A stretch of DNA of 30,369 nt from Eubacteriales bacterium (GTDB lineage: Bacteria; Bacillota; Clostridia; Peptostreptococcales; Anaerovoracaceae), in assembly GCA_029098205.1 (NCBI GenBank), contig JAQXNW010000139.1, positions 1-30,369 on the forward strand. The letters run 5' to 3'. Below, in pieces: positions 22,986 to 30,369 of the stretch (position 1 is its first letter; each line of letters starts with the position of its first letter). A model generated the notes under the pieces. The model searched no databases, was not told the origin of the DNA, and saw only the letters and a program-made list of their open reading frames with translations. The translations under genes and the position numbers were made by a program.

Positions 22986-23038
22986 ATTCCATTGTGTATA
23001 ATATGCCCTGAAAATGTGGATAAGTATGAGGATATCTC

Positions 23039-24166
23039 ATGTACAACAGCAAAAAGGAGTGGACAAGATTGCTTAAGCTGGAACCTGTTACCCAGGCTAT
23101 TCCAGAGGTGAAGAAGCGCCTCGAGGATGTCGGAGAGACTCTGCATCTGGAAGATCTGCGGAAACAATCGAAAGAACTGAATGACAAGACGCTGGTTCCC
23201 GGATTCTGGGATGACTCGGAGGAAGCGCAGAAAATCCTGAAGAAGAAGAGCCGCATTGATAATAAAGTGAAGCAGTATGAGGATCTTGAAAAAGAGTTAA
23301 ACGATCTTTCGGATCTTACGGATCTGGTCAATGAAATGGAAGACGACGAGGAAGCGGACAACGTGCTGAAGAGCTTTGACGAGCTGAAGCAGAAGGTTGA
23401 TGATTTCCGCCTGACGACGCTTCTGAACGGGAAATATGATTCGAACGACGCGATCGTCACCATTCACGCGGGCGCGGGCGGCGTCGAAGCGATGGACTGG
23501 GCGGAGATGCTTCTCCGGATGTACCTTCGCTGGGCGCAGCGAAAGGGATTTGAAACCCAGATGGTTGATCTGCAGGACGATACCGAAGCGGGAATCAAAA
23601 GCGCGACATTCTTTGTCAATGGGGAGAACGCGTACGGATATTTGAAAAATGAGCAGGGAATCCACCGTCTGGTGCGGATTTCCCCGTTTAACGCGGCCGG
23701 GAAAAGACAGACCTCGTTTGCTTCTGTAGAAGTCATGCCACAGATCGATGAGGATATGTCGGTAGAAATCAATCCGGAGGATATCCGGGTGGATACATAC
23801 CGTTCGAGCGGCGCCGGCGGGCAGCACGTAAACAAGACGGATTCAGCGATCCGAATCACGCATATTCCGACGAATATCGTCGTTACCTGTCAGAATGAGC
23901 GGAGCCAGCACCAGAACCGCGAAGTCGCTATGCGCGTCCTGATCTCCAAGCTGGTGGAACTGAAGGAGCGCGAGCATAAGGAAACGCTGAAAGAGCTGAA
24001 GGGCGACTTTTCACAGATTGCCTGGGGTTCTCAGATCCGGTCGTATGTGTTCCAGCCGTATACGCTCGTGAAGGACCACAGAACCGGCGCGGAAGTAGGA
24101 AATGTACAGGCCGTGATGGATGGCGACATTGATCACTTTATCAATGAGGAGCTGAAGGCGCTGTAG
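23039..24166 (+). CDS. prfB: Peptide chain release factor 2, no programmed frameshift
   Basis: A 375-residue class I release factor. The tripeptide S215-P-F217, which reads UGA and UAA in RF2 (RF1 has P-x-T), and the catalytic G260-G-Q262 in S-G-A-G-G-Q-H-V-N-K-T are both present. Most bacterial prfB genes have an in-frame TGA near codon 25 that needs a +1 shift. Here the reading frame is open from the ATG at 23039, and the equivalent position reads E-T-L-H-L-E, so autoregulation by frameshift is absent. A GAGG ribosome site lies seven bases before the ATG. It follows secA. Confidence 0.97.
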   Translation: MYNSKKEWTRLLKLEPVTQAIPEVKKRLEDVGETLHLEDLRKQSKELNDKTLVPGFWDDSEEAQKILKKKSRIDNKVKQYEDLEKELNDLSDLTDLVNEMEDDEEADNVLKSFDELKQKVDDFRLTTLLNGKYDSNDAIVTIHAGAGGVEAMDWAEMLLRMYLRWAQRKGFETQMVDLQDDTEAGIKSATFFVNGENAYGYLKNEQGIHRLVRISPFNAAGKRQTSFASVEVMPQIDEDMSVEINPEDIRVDTYRSSGAGGQHVNKTDSAIRITHIPTNIVVTCQNERSQHQNREVAMRVLISKLVELKEREHKETLKELKGDFSQIAWGSQIRSYVFQPYTLVKDHRTGAEVGNVQAVMDGDIDHFINEELKAL

Positions 24167-24178
24167 CGCCTTCTTTTT
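24154..24178 (+). terminator. Terminator overlapping the prfB stop codon
   Basis: GAAGGCGC (24154-24161), loop TGTA, GCGCCTTC (24166-24173), then five T. The TAG stop codon lies at the loop, so the last codons of prfB form the 5' arm. A second weaker hairpin, CTCTTAA/TTAAGAG, lies at 24195-24218. Confidence 0.9.
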
Positions 24179-24255
24179 GCCTGTCCTCTTTGTCCTCTTA
24201 AGCCTGATCTTTTAAGAGTGCGGCGGAAACAGGAAGAAACGGGGAAAGTCAGAGT

Positions 24256-27200
24256 ATGCTGAACATCTATTACGGAAGAGAAAGCGTTGATAAGGAAAAA
24301 TTTCTTTATGAGAAAGTCCGGGAGGACGGATTCGGTCTGGATTCCCCGGTGACCGTGATCGTTCCGGATCAGTACACGCTGGAGGCGGAGCGGCAGGCTT
24401 TCCGCTATCTTGAGACCGACGGGCTGGTTGGGCTTGAGATCAGCAGTCTCTCCAGACTGGGGCATTCCCTTCTCAGCGAACTTGGCGGCGGCCGGGAAGC
24501 GTTTGTCGATAAATACGGACGGCAGATGCTGCTTACGAAAATCGCGGAAGAAGAAGAGGATCATCTGAAAGTCTTCGGCGGCAGCGTCAGGAAGCAGAAC
24601 TTCCTGACGGCGGCGAATGATTTTATCTCGCAGATGAAGCAGTACGGCATAACGCCGGAGCAGCTTCAGGAAATCGCCTCACTGGCGGATGACAAGCCGC
24701 TCCTTTCTGCGAAGCTCATGGATCTTCAGCGGATCTATCAGAAATATCAGGAGGAAATCGCGGGAAAATATACGGATTCCGAGGATTATCTGGATCTGTT
24801 TTTCGGAAAAATCGGAGAATCCGAGAGAATCCGGAGAAGCCGGATCTGGGTGTACGGGTTTGATAGCTTCGCGCCGAAATCGCAGAAAATCCTGTCTGGA
24901 CTTATGAAATGGGCGGTCAGCGTAAATATTGTCCTCACCATGGACCGAAACTGCCCGGACGAGGAGCTTTACGCTGTAACAGAGCGGCTTTCCGGAACAC
25001 TGCAGAATCTGGCGAAGGACATCGGATGTCCGATCGGTGAGGTTCGGAAGCTTAGGGCGGAGGAATCCGGGCATTCCATGCTTTTCTCCGGAAAAAACGA
25101 AGCGATCCGGTTTCTGGAAACAGAGCTTTTCGCGGTGTGGCCGAGAGAGTATTCGAAAGCGCCGGACGGCATCAAGGTGGTGGAGGCGGGAAATATCTAT
25201 AGCGAAGCCGAAAGCGCGGCTGCCTTTGTCCGCCATCTTATCAGGGACAAAGGACTCCGCCGTCGGGATATCGCGCTGATCTGCAACGACCAGAAGACAC
25301 GGGCGCCGATTATCCGTCGGGTTTTTGAAGAACATGACCTCCGGCTTTTTATCGACGGTAAGCGAAGTGTGGCGGACTCCAGTCTTGCGGTGCTTCTTCT
25401 CTCCCTTCTTACGACGGTCTGGAAACGGTACCGGAGTCAGGATATTTTCCGCGCGCTGAAAACCGGACTCACGGATATTACCGGAGAAGAGACTGAAAAA
25501 CTGGAGAATTATGTCCTGAAATACCGGATTAACGGAATGCGGTGGAAGACGCCGTTTACGCACGGGCTTTCCGAGTATGGGGAGCAGGGACTTTCAGAGA
25601 TCGAGAAAATCAGGGAGAGAGTCTGCCGGATTTTCGAGGGAATGGAAAAGATCTGCCGCGGGAAGCAGACCAATGCGGAATTTACGGCGAAGTTCTACAA
25701 ATATTTAACGGACACACTCGGTGTTCCGAAGCGGATCCAGAAGCTGATCCGTTCGCAGGAAGAAGCCGGTCTTTCGGACACGGCGGATGTCTGGGCGCAG
25801 ATCTGGAATTTCGCGGTCAGTCTTCTGGATCAGATTACCGAGCTGATCGGAGATCAGCCGTTTCGGACAGAGATGTACCGGGATCTCCTTTCGACCGGGT
25901 TTTCGTCGATTGAGATCGGTGTAATTCCTTCCACGGTGGATGATTTGATCCTTGGAACCGTGCAGAGATCCCGGCGCCAGTCTGTCCGCGCGATGGTGAT
26001 CCTTGGCGCGAATGAGGGCGTGCTTCCGGAAGAGATTGGAGATAACGGTCTGTTTTCGGAAGATGAACTGGAGGAGCTCGCGGATCAGGGAAAGGAGATC
26101 TGCAAGCTGGGCCGGGTGCAGACGGCCGAAGAGCGGATCGCGCTGCACAGGGCTTTGTCCATGCCATCTGAGTATTTGTATATAAGCTTCGCGAATTCGG
26201 ACGCGGAGGGCAAAGAAACGCGGCCGTCGGAGCTGATTGAAACGATTCGGGAGCTTTATCCGGAGCTTCCTGTGGAAAGAGACATTTTGAGCCGTGAGGA
26301 AGAGCTTCCTCTGGTGGATGCGGAGGATTCGACCTTCCGTCATCTTACAGTGAAAATGGAACGCGCGGTTCGGCACAGCGATCCTGCGGGTCCGGTCTGG
26401 GACGCGGTGTACAGGTGGTATCAGTCTCGCCGTCCGGAAAGGCTTGAAAGGCTGGATGAAGGTCTTCAGTTCAAGAACCGGCCGACGGCTCTGCCCAGGA
26501 AACAGGCGGAACTGTTGTTTTCGCATAAGCGGGGCGAGAGAGTGCTCTCCCCTTCCCGCCTCGAACGGTATTCACGCTGCCCGTTCTCGTATTTTACCCA
26601 GTTCGGACTCCGTCCGGAGGAGCGCCGGGTGTACGAAGCCGGATCCAGAGAGATCGGGGATCTGTATCACCGGACTTTGATGGATGTGACAAAGAAACTG
26701 TCCGAGAAGCATCTTTGGGATACGGTGACGGAGAGAGAATGCCGCGCGTTTGTGGATGAGGCGGTGAAGAAGGAAACCTCGGATTACCGGGAAGGACTGT
26801 TTTCGTATACCGGCCGGGAAAGCTACCGCGCAGGCCGGCTTAAGGCAGCCTGCATGGAGGCTCTTGGGGCTTTGATTGAGCAGGCGCGGGCGGGAGCCAT
26901 TAAGGACAGCGCCTATGAAATCGGTTTCGGTCCGGGAGATGCTATGGATCCGATCGAGGTTGATGCAGGCGGCGTGAAAATTTATATCACCGGCCGGATC
27001 GACCGGATGGACATTCTGGAAAATGACCGCGTGAAAATCATCGACTATAAGTCGGGGAATCTGGAGCTAAGACCGGAAGAGGCGTCCGGCGGATACAGCC
27101 TGCAGCTGATGCTGTATCTGGACGCGGCGGAGCAAGGCGGACGGAAACCGGCGGGCGCGTTCTATTTCCATATTCAGGAGCCCCGGGTCAAGGACGCGGA

Positions 27201-27582
27201 AACGGATGAGGAAATCGAAGAAGCGATCCGAAAAAGCTTCAAGCTGAACGGTCTTCTGGTGGATGACGAGGAGACCGTGCGCGAAGTGGCCGGCTCGATG
27301 GAACCGGGCGAAAGCTCGCCGGTTCTTGAACTTAAGAAAAAGAAAGACGGAAATTTTTCGTCCAATAAGGTTCTTCTCTCGGAAGAAGAGTTTGAGGAGC
27401 TGGAAAACGCGGTGCGGGATAAAATCAAGGAGCTTTGCCGGAGGATGACGGCGGGCGAGATTGAAATCCGGCCGATGTATCGGGTGAAGAATAAGACGTC
27501 GGTTTGCAAGTACTGCGAATTCTCCGGAATCTGCCGGTTTGATCCGGATTATCAGGGAAACCGGTACGAACCGGTTGGCTAA
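24256..27582 (+). CDS. addB: ATP-dependent helicase/nuclease AddB (AddAB subunit)
   Basis: A 1108-residue AddB, the subunit that with AddA resects double-strand ends for recombination. The N-terminal helicase-like part has P-D-Q-Y-T-L-E-A-E-R-Q (about 37-47). The C-terminal RecB-type nuclease has D-R-M-D-I-L and I-I-D-Y-K-S-G. Four cysteines bind the 4Fe-4S cluster: C775 in S-R-C-P-F-S-Y-F, and C1084-x2-C1087-x5-C1093 at the end, the pattern known for AddB. It starts after the prfB terminator, but no clear promoter is visible. The expected addA gene does not follow; a LysR regulator does. Confidence 0.95.
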   Translation: MLNIYYGRESVDKEKFLYEKVREDGFGLDSPVTVIVPDQYTLEAERQAFRYLETDGLVGLEISSLSRLGHSLLSELGGGREAFVDKYGRQMLLTKIAEEEEDHLKVFGGSVRKQNFLTAANDFISQMKQYGITPEQLQEIASLADDKPLLSAKLMDLQRIYQKYQEEIAGKYTDSEDYLDLFFGKIGESERIRRSRIWVYGFDSFAPKSQKILSGLMKWAVSVNIVLTMDRNCPDEELYAVTERLSGTLQNLAKDIGCPIGEVRKLRAEESGHSMLFSGKNEAIRFLETELFAVWPREYSKAPDGIKVVEAGNIYSEAESAAAFVRHLIRDKGLRRRDIALICNDQKTRAPIIRRVFEEHDLRLFIDGKRSVADSSLAVLLLSLLTTVWKRYRSQDIFRALKTGLTDITGEETEKLENYVLKYRINGMRWKTPFTHGLSEYGEQGLSEIEKIRERVCRIFEGMEKICRGKQTNAEFTAKFYKYLTDTLGVPKRIQKLIRSQEEAGLSDTADVWAQIWNFAVSLLDQITELIGDQPFRTEMYRDLLSTGFSSIEIGVIPSTVDDLILGTVQRSRRQSVRAMVILGANEGVLPEEIGDNGLFSEDELEELADQGKEICKLGRVQTAEERIALHRALSMPSEYLYISFANSDAEGKETRPSELIETIRELYPELPVERDILSREEELPLVDAEDSTFRHLTVKMERAVRHSDPAGPVWDAVYRWYQSRRPERLERLDEGLQFKNRPTALPRKQAELLFSHKRGERVLSPSRLERYSRCPFSYFTQFGLRPEERRVYEAGSREIGDLYHRTLMDVTKKLSEKHLWDTVTERECRAFVDEAVKKETSDYREGLFSYTGRESYRAGRLKAACMEALGALIEQARAGAIKDSAYEIGFGPGDAMDPIEVDAGGVKIYITGRIDRMDILENDRVKIIDYKSGNLELRPEEASGGYSLQLMLYLDAAEQGGRKPAGAFYFHIQEPRVKDAETDEEIEEAIRKSFKLNGLLVDDEETVREVAGSMEPGESSPVLELKKKKDGNFSSNKVLLSEEEFEELENAVRDKIKELCRRMTAGEIEIRPMYRVKNKTSVCKYCEFSGICRFDPDYQGNRYEPVG

Positions 27583-27595
27583 GCGGAGGCGTGAG

Positions 27596-28510
27596 ATGGA
27601 ACTAAAGCAGATCAATTTTTTCGTTACGGCGGCGGAAACCGGAAGCTTTGGGAAAGCAGCGGCGAAGCTTTATACGTCGCAGCCGAATATCAGCAAGGTG
27701 ATCCGGAGTCTGGAGAAAGAGCTTGGATATAAGCTTTTTGAGCGGACGCCGCGCGGGCTGGTTCTGACAGAGAAAGGCCAGTCGATTTACCACTACGCGA
27801 AAAATATTCTGGAGAACGCCGCGATGCTGACAAATGCGGGAACCTCGAAGGGAGAAGAATATTTCCGGATTTCGACTTATTCCAGCCATGTTCTGATGCG
27901 GGTTCTCACGGAGCTTTATCAGCGCCATCCGGAGATGAAGATTGACCATCTCGACGGAAACGTGGAGGAAATTACGGAAAATGTGTCCCGCGGCATTTCG
28001 GAGCTCGGGATCCTTTTCGTATCGAAAAACAACCTTACGGCGTTTCAGCACATTCTGCAGCACCGGGATCTGGAGTTCCATCTGATTGCCTGGCGCCGGG
28101 CCTGCGTATATCTTAATAAGAAAAACCCGTATTACGACCGGGAGAATCTCCGGATGGAGGAGCTTCCGAATCTCCGGCTGATCGGCGGCTCGACGGATTT
28201 CTTCTCGATTCAGCATCACTATGCAGAGGTGAATGTGGGGCTGAATATCGAGGATAAGCTGAACGATGTCGTGAAGACAAACAGCGAGCATCTCGCAACG
28301 GACCTTCTGAACGAGACGGACCTTGCGGTTCTCAGCGTCGATCTCCGAAGCAGGGTTTTCAATCCGTCGACGACAAAGGTTGTTTATATCGAGGGTGAGG
28401 ATGCGGATCTCGCGTTCGGGTACATCACGAGAAAAGAGCGGGCGCTGAGCGCGTATGGAGAGGAATTCCTCGAGCTTGTTCATGAGCTTCCGGGAATGGA
28501 AGAGGAATAA
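27596..28510 (+). CDS. LysR family transcriptional regulator downstream of addB
   Basis: A LysR-type regulator of 304 residues. The N-terminal helix-turn-helix reads G-S-F-G-K-A-A-A-K-L-Y-T-S-Q-P-N-I-S-K-V-I-R-S-L-E, followed by F-E-R-T-P-R-G-L-V-L-T-E-K-G and an effector domain. The ATG at 27539 lies inside addB. A GGAGG six bases before the ATG at 27596 fixes the start there, 13 bases after the addB stop, so co-transcription with addB is possible. No target gene is obvious nearby. The ligand is unknown. Confidence 0.92.
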   Translation: MELKQINFFVTAAETGSFGKAAAKLYTSQPNISKVIRSLEKELGYKLFERTPRGLVLTEKGQSIYHYAKNILENAAMLTNAGTSKGEEYFRISTYSSHVLMRVLTELYQRHPEMKIDHLDGNVEEITENVSRGISELGILFVSKNNLTAFQHILQHRDLEFHLIAWRRACVYLNKKNPYYDRENLRMEELPNLRLIGGSTDFFSIQHHYAEVNVGLNIEDKLNDVVKTNSEHLATDLLNETDLAVLSVDLRSRVFNPSTTKVVYIEGEDADLAFGYITRKERALSAYGEEFLELVHELPGMEEE

Positions 28511-28544
28511 CCCTGACGGTTTTTGAAAAAACTTTGGAAAGTCT

Positions 28545-28574
28545 TTGACGAACGGCTTTTGTTTATGATATAAT
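28545..28574 (+). promoter_or_regulatory. Sigma-A promoter of the tRNA gene
   Basis: TTGACG (28545-28550), 18 bp, TATAAT (28569-28574), about 20 bp before the mature tRNA 5' end. The region downstream of the -10 includes GC-rich CGCCG. Confidence 0.88.
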
Positions 28575-28593
28575 TTTAGTCGCCGTAAAACAT

Positions 28594-28669
28594 GCTTCCG
28601 TGGCTCAGTTGGTAGAGCAGCACATTCGTAACGTGCAGGTCGCCGGTTCGAGTCCGGCCGGGAGCTCCA
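28594..28669 (+). tRNA. tRNA-Thr (anticodon CGT)
   Basis: A 76-base cloverleaf: acceptor GCTTCCG (28594-28600) with CGGGAGC (28659-28665), D arm GCTC/GAGC, anticodon loop TTCGTAA with CGT at 28627-28629, and T arm GCCGG/CCGGC around TTCGAGT. CCA is encoded after a U discriminator (28666-28669). The anticodon reads ACG, threonine. The anticodon stem GCACA/CGTGC has four pairs and an A-C mismatch next to the loop (positions 31-39). It stands alone with its own promoter and terminator. Confidence 0.93.
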
Positions 28670-28676
28670 GACGGTG

Positions 28677-28721
28677 AACGTCGAGAACCTCTTTGATCAG
28701 CAGGTGCCCGGCGTTTTTTTT
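28677..28721 (+). terminator. Terminator of the tRNA gene
   Basis: AACGTCG (28677-28683) pairs with CGGCGTT (28709-28715) with one G-U pair, and an inner ACCT/AGGT stem, followed by a run of eight T to 28721. The tail runs into the candidate start region of the thioesterase gene. Confidence 0.8.
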
Positions 28722-28744
28722 ATATGAAAAATCAGGGATTTTGT

Positions 28745-29149
28745 ATGAAAACGTTGGATGAAATCCGGGCGTATTTCGCGATGGATCGGTACGCGACAGA
28801 GGCGACGGGACTTGAAATTTTAGAGGCAGGAGACGGATACGCGAAGATCGGCCTCACGCTTCAGGACCGGCATAAGAACGCGCGCGGACAGGTGATGGGT
28901 GCTGTATATTTCACGATGGCGGATTTTGCGTTCGCGGTCGCGCTGAATACTTTAGAGGGAAAAGAAGGCGTTACGCTGGAAAGCAATATCCGTTTTCTTT
29001 CGACGCCGAAGTCGGACCGCCTCTACGCGGAAACGAATCTGGTGAAAAACGGCCGGACTGTGATTTTTTATGAGATTACAGTCACGGACGATACCGGAAG
29101 GCGCCTTGCCGTTATCACTTCGACCGGATTCAATGTAGCCGGACGATGA
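28745..29149 (+). CDS. Hotdog-fold thioesterase (PaaI family)
   Basis: About 134 residues of the hotdog-fold acyl-CoA thioesterase family. The active-site helix region reads N-A-R-G-Q-V-M-G-A-V-Y-F-T-M-A-D-F-A-F, with the conserved N and G and an Asp instead of the Glu seen in some relatives, followed by V-T-L-E-S-N-I-R-F-L. It would hydrolyse acyl-CoA thioesters. An ATG at 28724 lies in the T tract of the tRNA terminator and has no ribosome site, so the ATG at 28745, after AGGGATTTTGT, is preferred. No promoter was found, so expression may depend on read-through. Confidence 0.85.
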   Translation: MKTLDEIRAYFAMDRYATEATGLEILEAGDGYAKIGLTLQDRHKNARGQVMGAVYFTMADFAFAVALNTLEGKEGVTLESNIRFLSTPKSDRLYAETNLVKNGRTVIFYEITVTDDTGRRLAVITSTGFNVAGR

Positions 29150-29176
29150 TATCCTCAGGATGCGGAAAAATCGGCG

Positions 29177-29866
29177 ATGGCCAGGTGCAGCGCGGAAAGC
29201 GCCAGCGGAGAAGAAGTCAGCGAAGAGGAAACGCTTCCCTCTGCAAAAACGCTTTTTTCAGAGGCGCTTCGGAACCGGACCTACCGGCTCCTTCTGGCGG
29301 GATTCTCAACCTGCGGATTTCATATGGTAATCATTGAGTCGCATTTGTTTTCGCAGTTTGTTTCCTATGGAATCGCGAAGAACGCGGCAAGCTGGTCTTT
29401 CTCCATCTATGGGATCGCGACCATCGCGGGAGCCCTTCTCTCCGGCTTTCTCAGCGGCCGTCTTAAGAAAGGCAATTTTCTCGGTTTTTATTATGGATTC
29501 AGGGCCGTATTTGTCTTCTGTTATTTGTTTCTTCTTCCGAAGAATCTCGCGACGGCTTTCCTGTTTTCCATCGGTCTCGGAATGACTGGAGACGCGACGG
29601 TTTCACCGACGTCCGGATTGGTCAGCGAGCATTTTTCACTGGTTCGGATTGCGTCTCTGGTGGGACTTCTGTTTCTCTGCCACCAGGTCGGCGCGTTCTT
29701 CAGCGCATGGCTGGGCGGAGTGCTTCTGAAAGCGACCGGAGGGTATACAGCAGTGTGGAGTATTGATATCGTGCTCTGCACAGCCGCATGTCTGTTCAGT
29801 TTAATGATTGAACGGAAGCCGAATCGGAAGACGGGTTCGGGAGAGGAAGCGCTCCGTCAGGTGTAG
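29177..29866 (+). pseudogene. MFS transporter, C-terminal half only (6 transmembrane segments)
   Basis: A 229-residue ORF that begins in a charged stretch like the central cytoplasmic loop of a 12-segment major facilitator and continues with six hydrophobic segments, equivalent to TM7-TM12. It starts TM7 with L-L-L-A-G-F-S-T-C-G-F-H-M-V-I-I-E-S-H-L, a pattern I know from the start of the second half of MFS proteins. The N-terminal six segments are missing, and the 27 bases between it and the thioesterase stop cannot hold them. It is probably a remnant after deletion. A functional half-transporter is possible but unlikely. It is in frame with the preceding thioesterase gene. Confidence 0.75.
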
Positions 29867-29878
29867 CCGGTATTTTGT

Positions 29879-29907
29879 AATCGTATTACTTGAAATCGTA
29901 TCTTTGA
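29879..29907. repeat. Two near-identical 14-15 bp tandem units
   Basis: AATCGTAT..CTTGA (29879-29893) and AATCGTAT..TTTGA (29894-29907) lie in the gap before the small membrane protein gene. They may overlap a weak promoter. Confidence 0.45.
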
Positions 29908-29934
29908 CAATGGAAACATAGAAAGGACGGGCAT

Positions 29935-30180
29935 ATGGGAATTTTAATCGGAGGAACCATCGGGATATTTCTTATTATTCTCTTTATCGCGCTTTTTATT
30001 GGATTGATCGGACTTGCGATCCGCCTTGCATGGGGATTTTTGAAATTCATTACAGGTGTCGGGCTGTTTCTTGTATGTCCGATTCTGTTTATTGTTCTTC
30101 TCGCGACGCATACGCTGAATTTCGGAATCGTTCTTCTGATTCTGCTCGGCATATGCGGGGTCGGCTTCGGGAGAAGCTGA
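29935..30180 (+). CDS. Small hypothetical membrane protein
   Basis: An 81-residue protein that is almost entirely hydrophobic. There are two or three predicted membrane segments (about 4-28, 34-55 and 60-78) separated by R-L-A-W-G-F-L-K and short polar turns. An AAGGACGGG ribosome site sits 5-10 bases before the ATG, and codon use is ordinary, which supports it as a real gene. I do not recognise a family. It has no clear partner nearby. Confidence 0.7.
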   Translation: MGILIGGTIGIFLIILFIALFIGLIGLAIRLAWGFLKFITGVGLFLVCPILFIVLLATHTLNFGIVLLILLGICGVGFGRS

Positions 30181-30260
30181 GGAAGGCCGGAAACAGCCGG
30201 AAAGCAGAACAGGACGGTAAAATAAAAGATCGAAAATAATAATAGGCAGAACGGAAAAAG

Positions 30261-30321
30261 GCATATAGGGGTGTATAGGGGCTTATAGGACAGAAAGTGT
30301 GGCTTATAGGACAAAAAGTGT
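30261..30321. repeat. Short tandem repeats: TATAGG decamers followed by two 21-bp units
   Basis: Three units of about ten bases ending in TATAGG occur at 30261-30290. Two 21-bp units, 30280-30300 and 30301-30321, follow and differ at one position. The array sits between the small membrane protein and the terminal hairpin. No gene is seen here. Confidence 0.7.
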
Positions 30322-30327
30322 TGGAAA

Positions 30328-30369
30328 AAACCGCTGTGATCATTGATATTTCAATGGTCACAGCGGTTT
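30328..30369. terminator. Very stable hairpin at the window end, likely terminator
   Basis: AAACCGCTGTGA (30328-30339) pairs perfectly with TCACAGCGGTTT (30358-30369), with an inner CATTG/CAATG stem. The T tail continues to the window edge. It may end transcription of the small membrane protein gene and, through the A-rich 5' flank, of a gene coming from the other side. Confidence 0.8.

Noticed and set aside
28594..28669. tRNA gene as an integration site for a genomic island
   Set aside because: No repeat of the tRNA 3' end and no integrase downstream within the window.
29146..29337. 63-codon frame starting at an ATGA overlap with the thioesterase stop
   Set aside because: The overlap looks like coupling, but the product is Arg/Gly-rich without a domain and is out of frame with the MFS half gene. 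The ATG could be a leftover start of the deleted MFS gene, which cannot be shown.
30261..30321. CRISPR array or plasmid-type iteron origin
   Set aside because: Only two 21-bp units, with no spacers and no replication gene nearby.

Overview
The window is a contiguous piece of a bacterial chromosome, most likely from an anaerobic Firmicute of class Clostridia. The evidence is a ferredoxin-dependent 2-oxoacid oxidoreductase, an AddB-type (not RecB) recombination nuclease, the walJ/rlmH and secA/prfB neighbourhoods, an RsbW/SigB-type sigma pair, strong AGGAGG-like ribosome binding sites and near-consensus TTGACA/TATAAT promoters. The genus cannot be told from the sequence. No phage, insertion sequence, CRISPR array or rRNA was seen. 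Most genes are housekeeping or ordinary metabolic genes, and I see no clear new multi-gene defence or mobile system.

Layout. 1-2469 (+): the 3' end of gyrA, then a two-gene operon of an RsbW-like anti-sigma protein and a SigB/F-type sigma factor. The operon has a GGGTAT-type promoter in front, which suggests autoregulation, and a bidirectional terminator behind. 2620-3405 (-): an IclR regulator. Divergent from it, 3797-7467 (+) encodes a four-subunit 2-oxoacid:ferredoxin oxidoreductase (ferredoxin, alpha, beta, gamma) and a D-2-hydroxyacid dehydrogenase. Together these could oxidise a 2-oxoacid to acyl-CoA and reduce a 2-oxoacid to its hydroxyacid. 7554-9456 (-): a MATE transporter and RNase HI. 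9675-10984 (+): a WalJ-like metallo-hydrolase and RlmH. 11107-12714 (-): an ArsR regulator and an EamA/DMT exporter. 12944-13831 (+): a LysR regulator, divergent from the exporter.

14074-16705 (-): a phosphoglucomutase/phosphomannomutase and a second DMT transporter. 16897-17577 (+): a histidine phosphatase, convergent with birA (17663-18643, -). 18856-24166 (+): a CNNM/CorC-type transporter overlapping secA, then prfB. 24256-28510 (+): addB and a second LysR regulator. 28594-28669 (+): tRNA-Thr(CGT) with its own promoter and terminator. 28745-30180 (+): a hotdog thioesterase, the C-terminal half of an MFS transporter and a small membrane protein. The window ends in a strong hairpin.

The points most worth a second look are: (1) the anti-sigma protein, whose ATP-binding G1 box has lost its glycines and which carries a Cys/His cluster in and near the ATP lid, with no anti-anti-sigma gene beside it; (2) degenerate tandem repeats spanning the 3' ends of genes, notably 4 x 17 bp over the DMT stop codon and 3 x 40 bp over the birA stop codon; (3) well-defined operator layouts in front of rnhA and between lysR and the DMT exporter; (4) the oxidoreductase/dehydrogenase operon with a branched terminator inside it.
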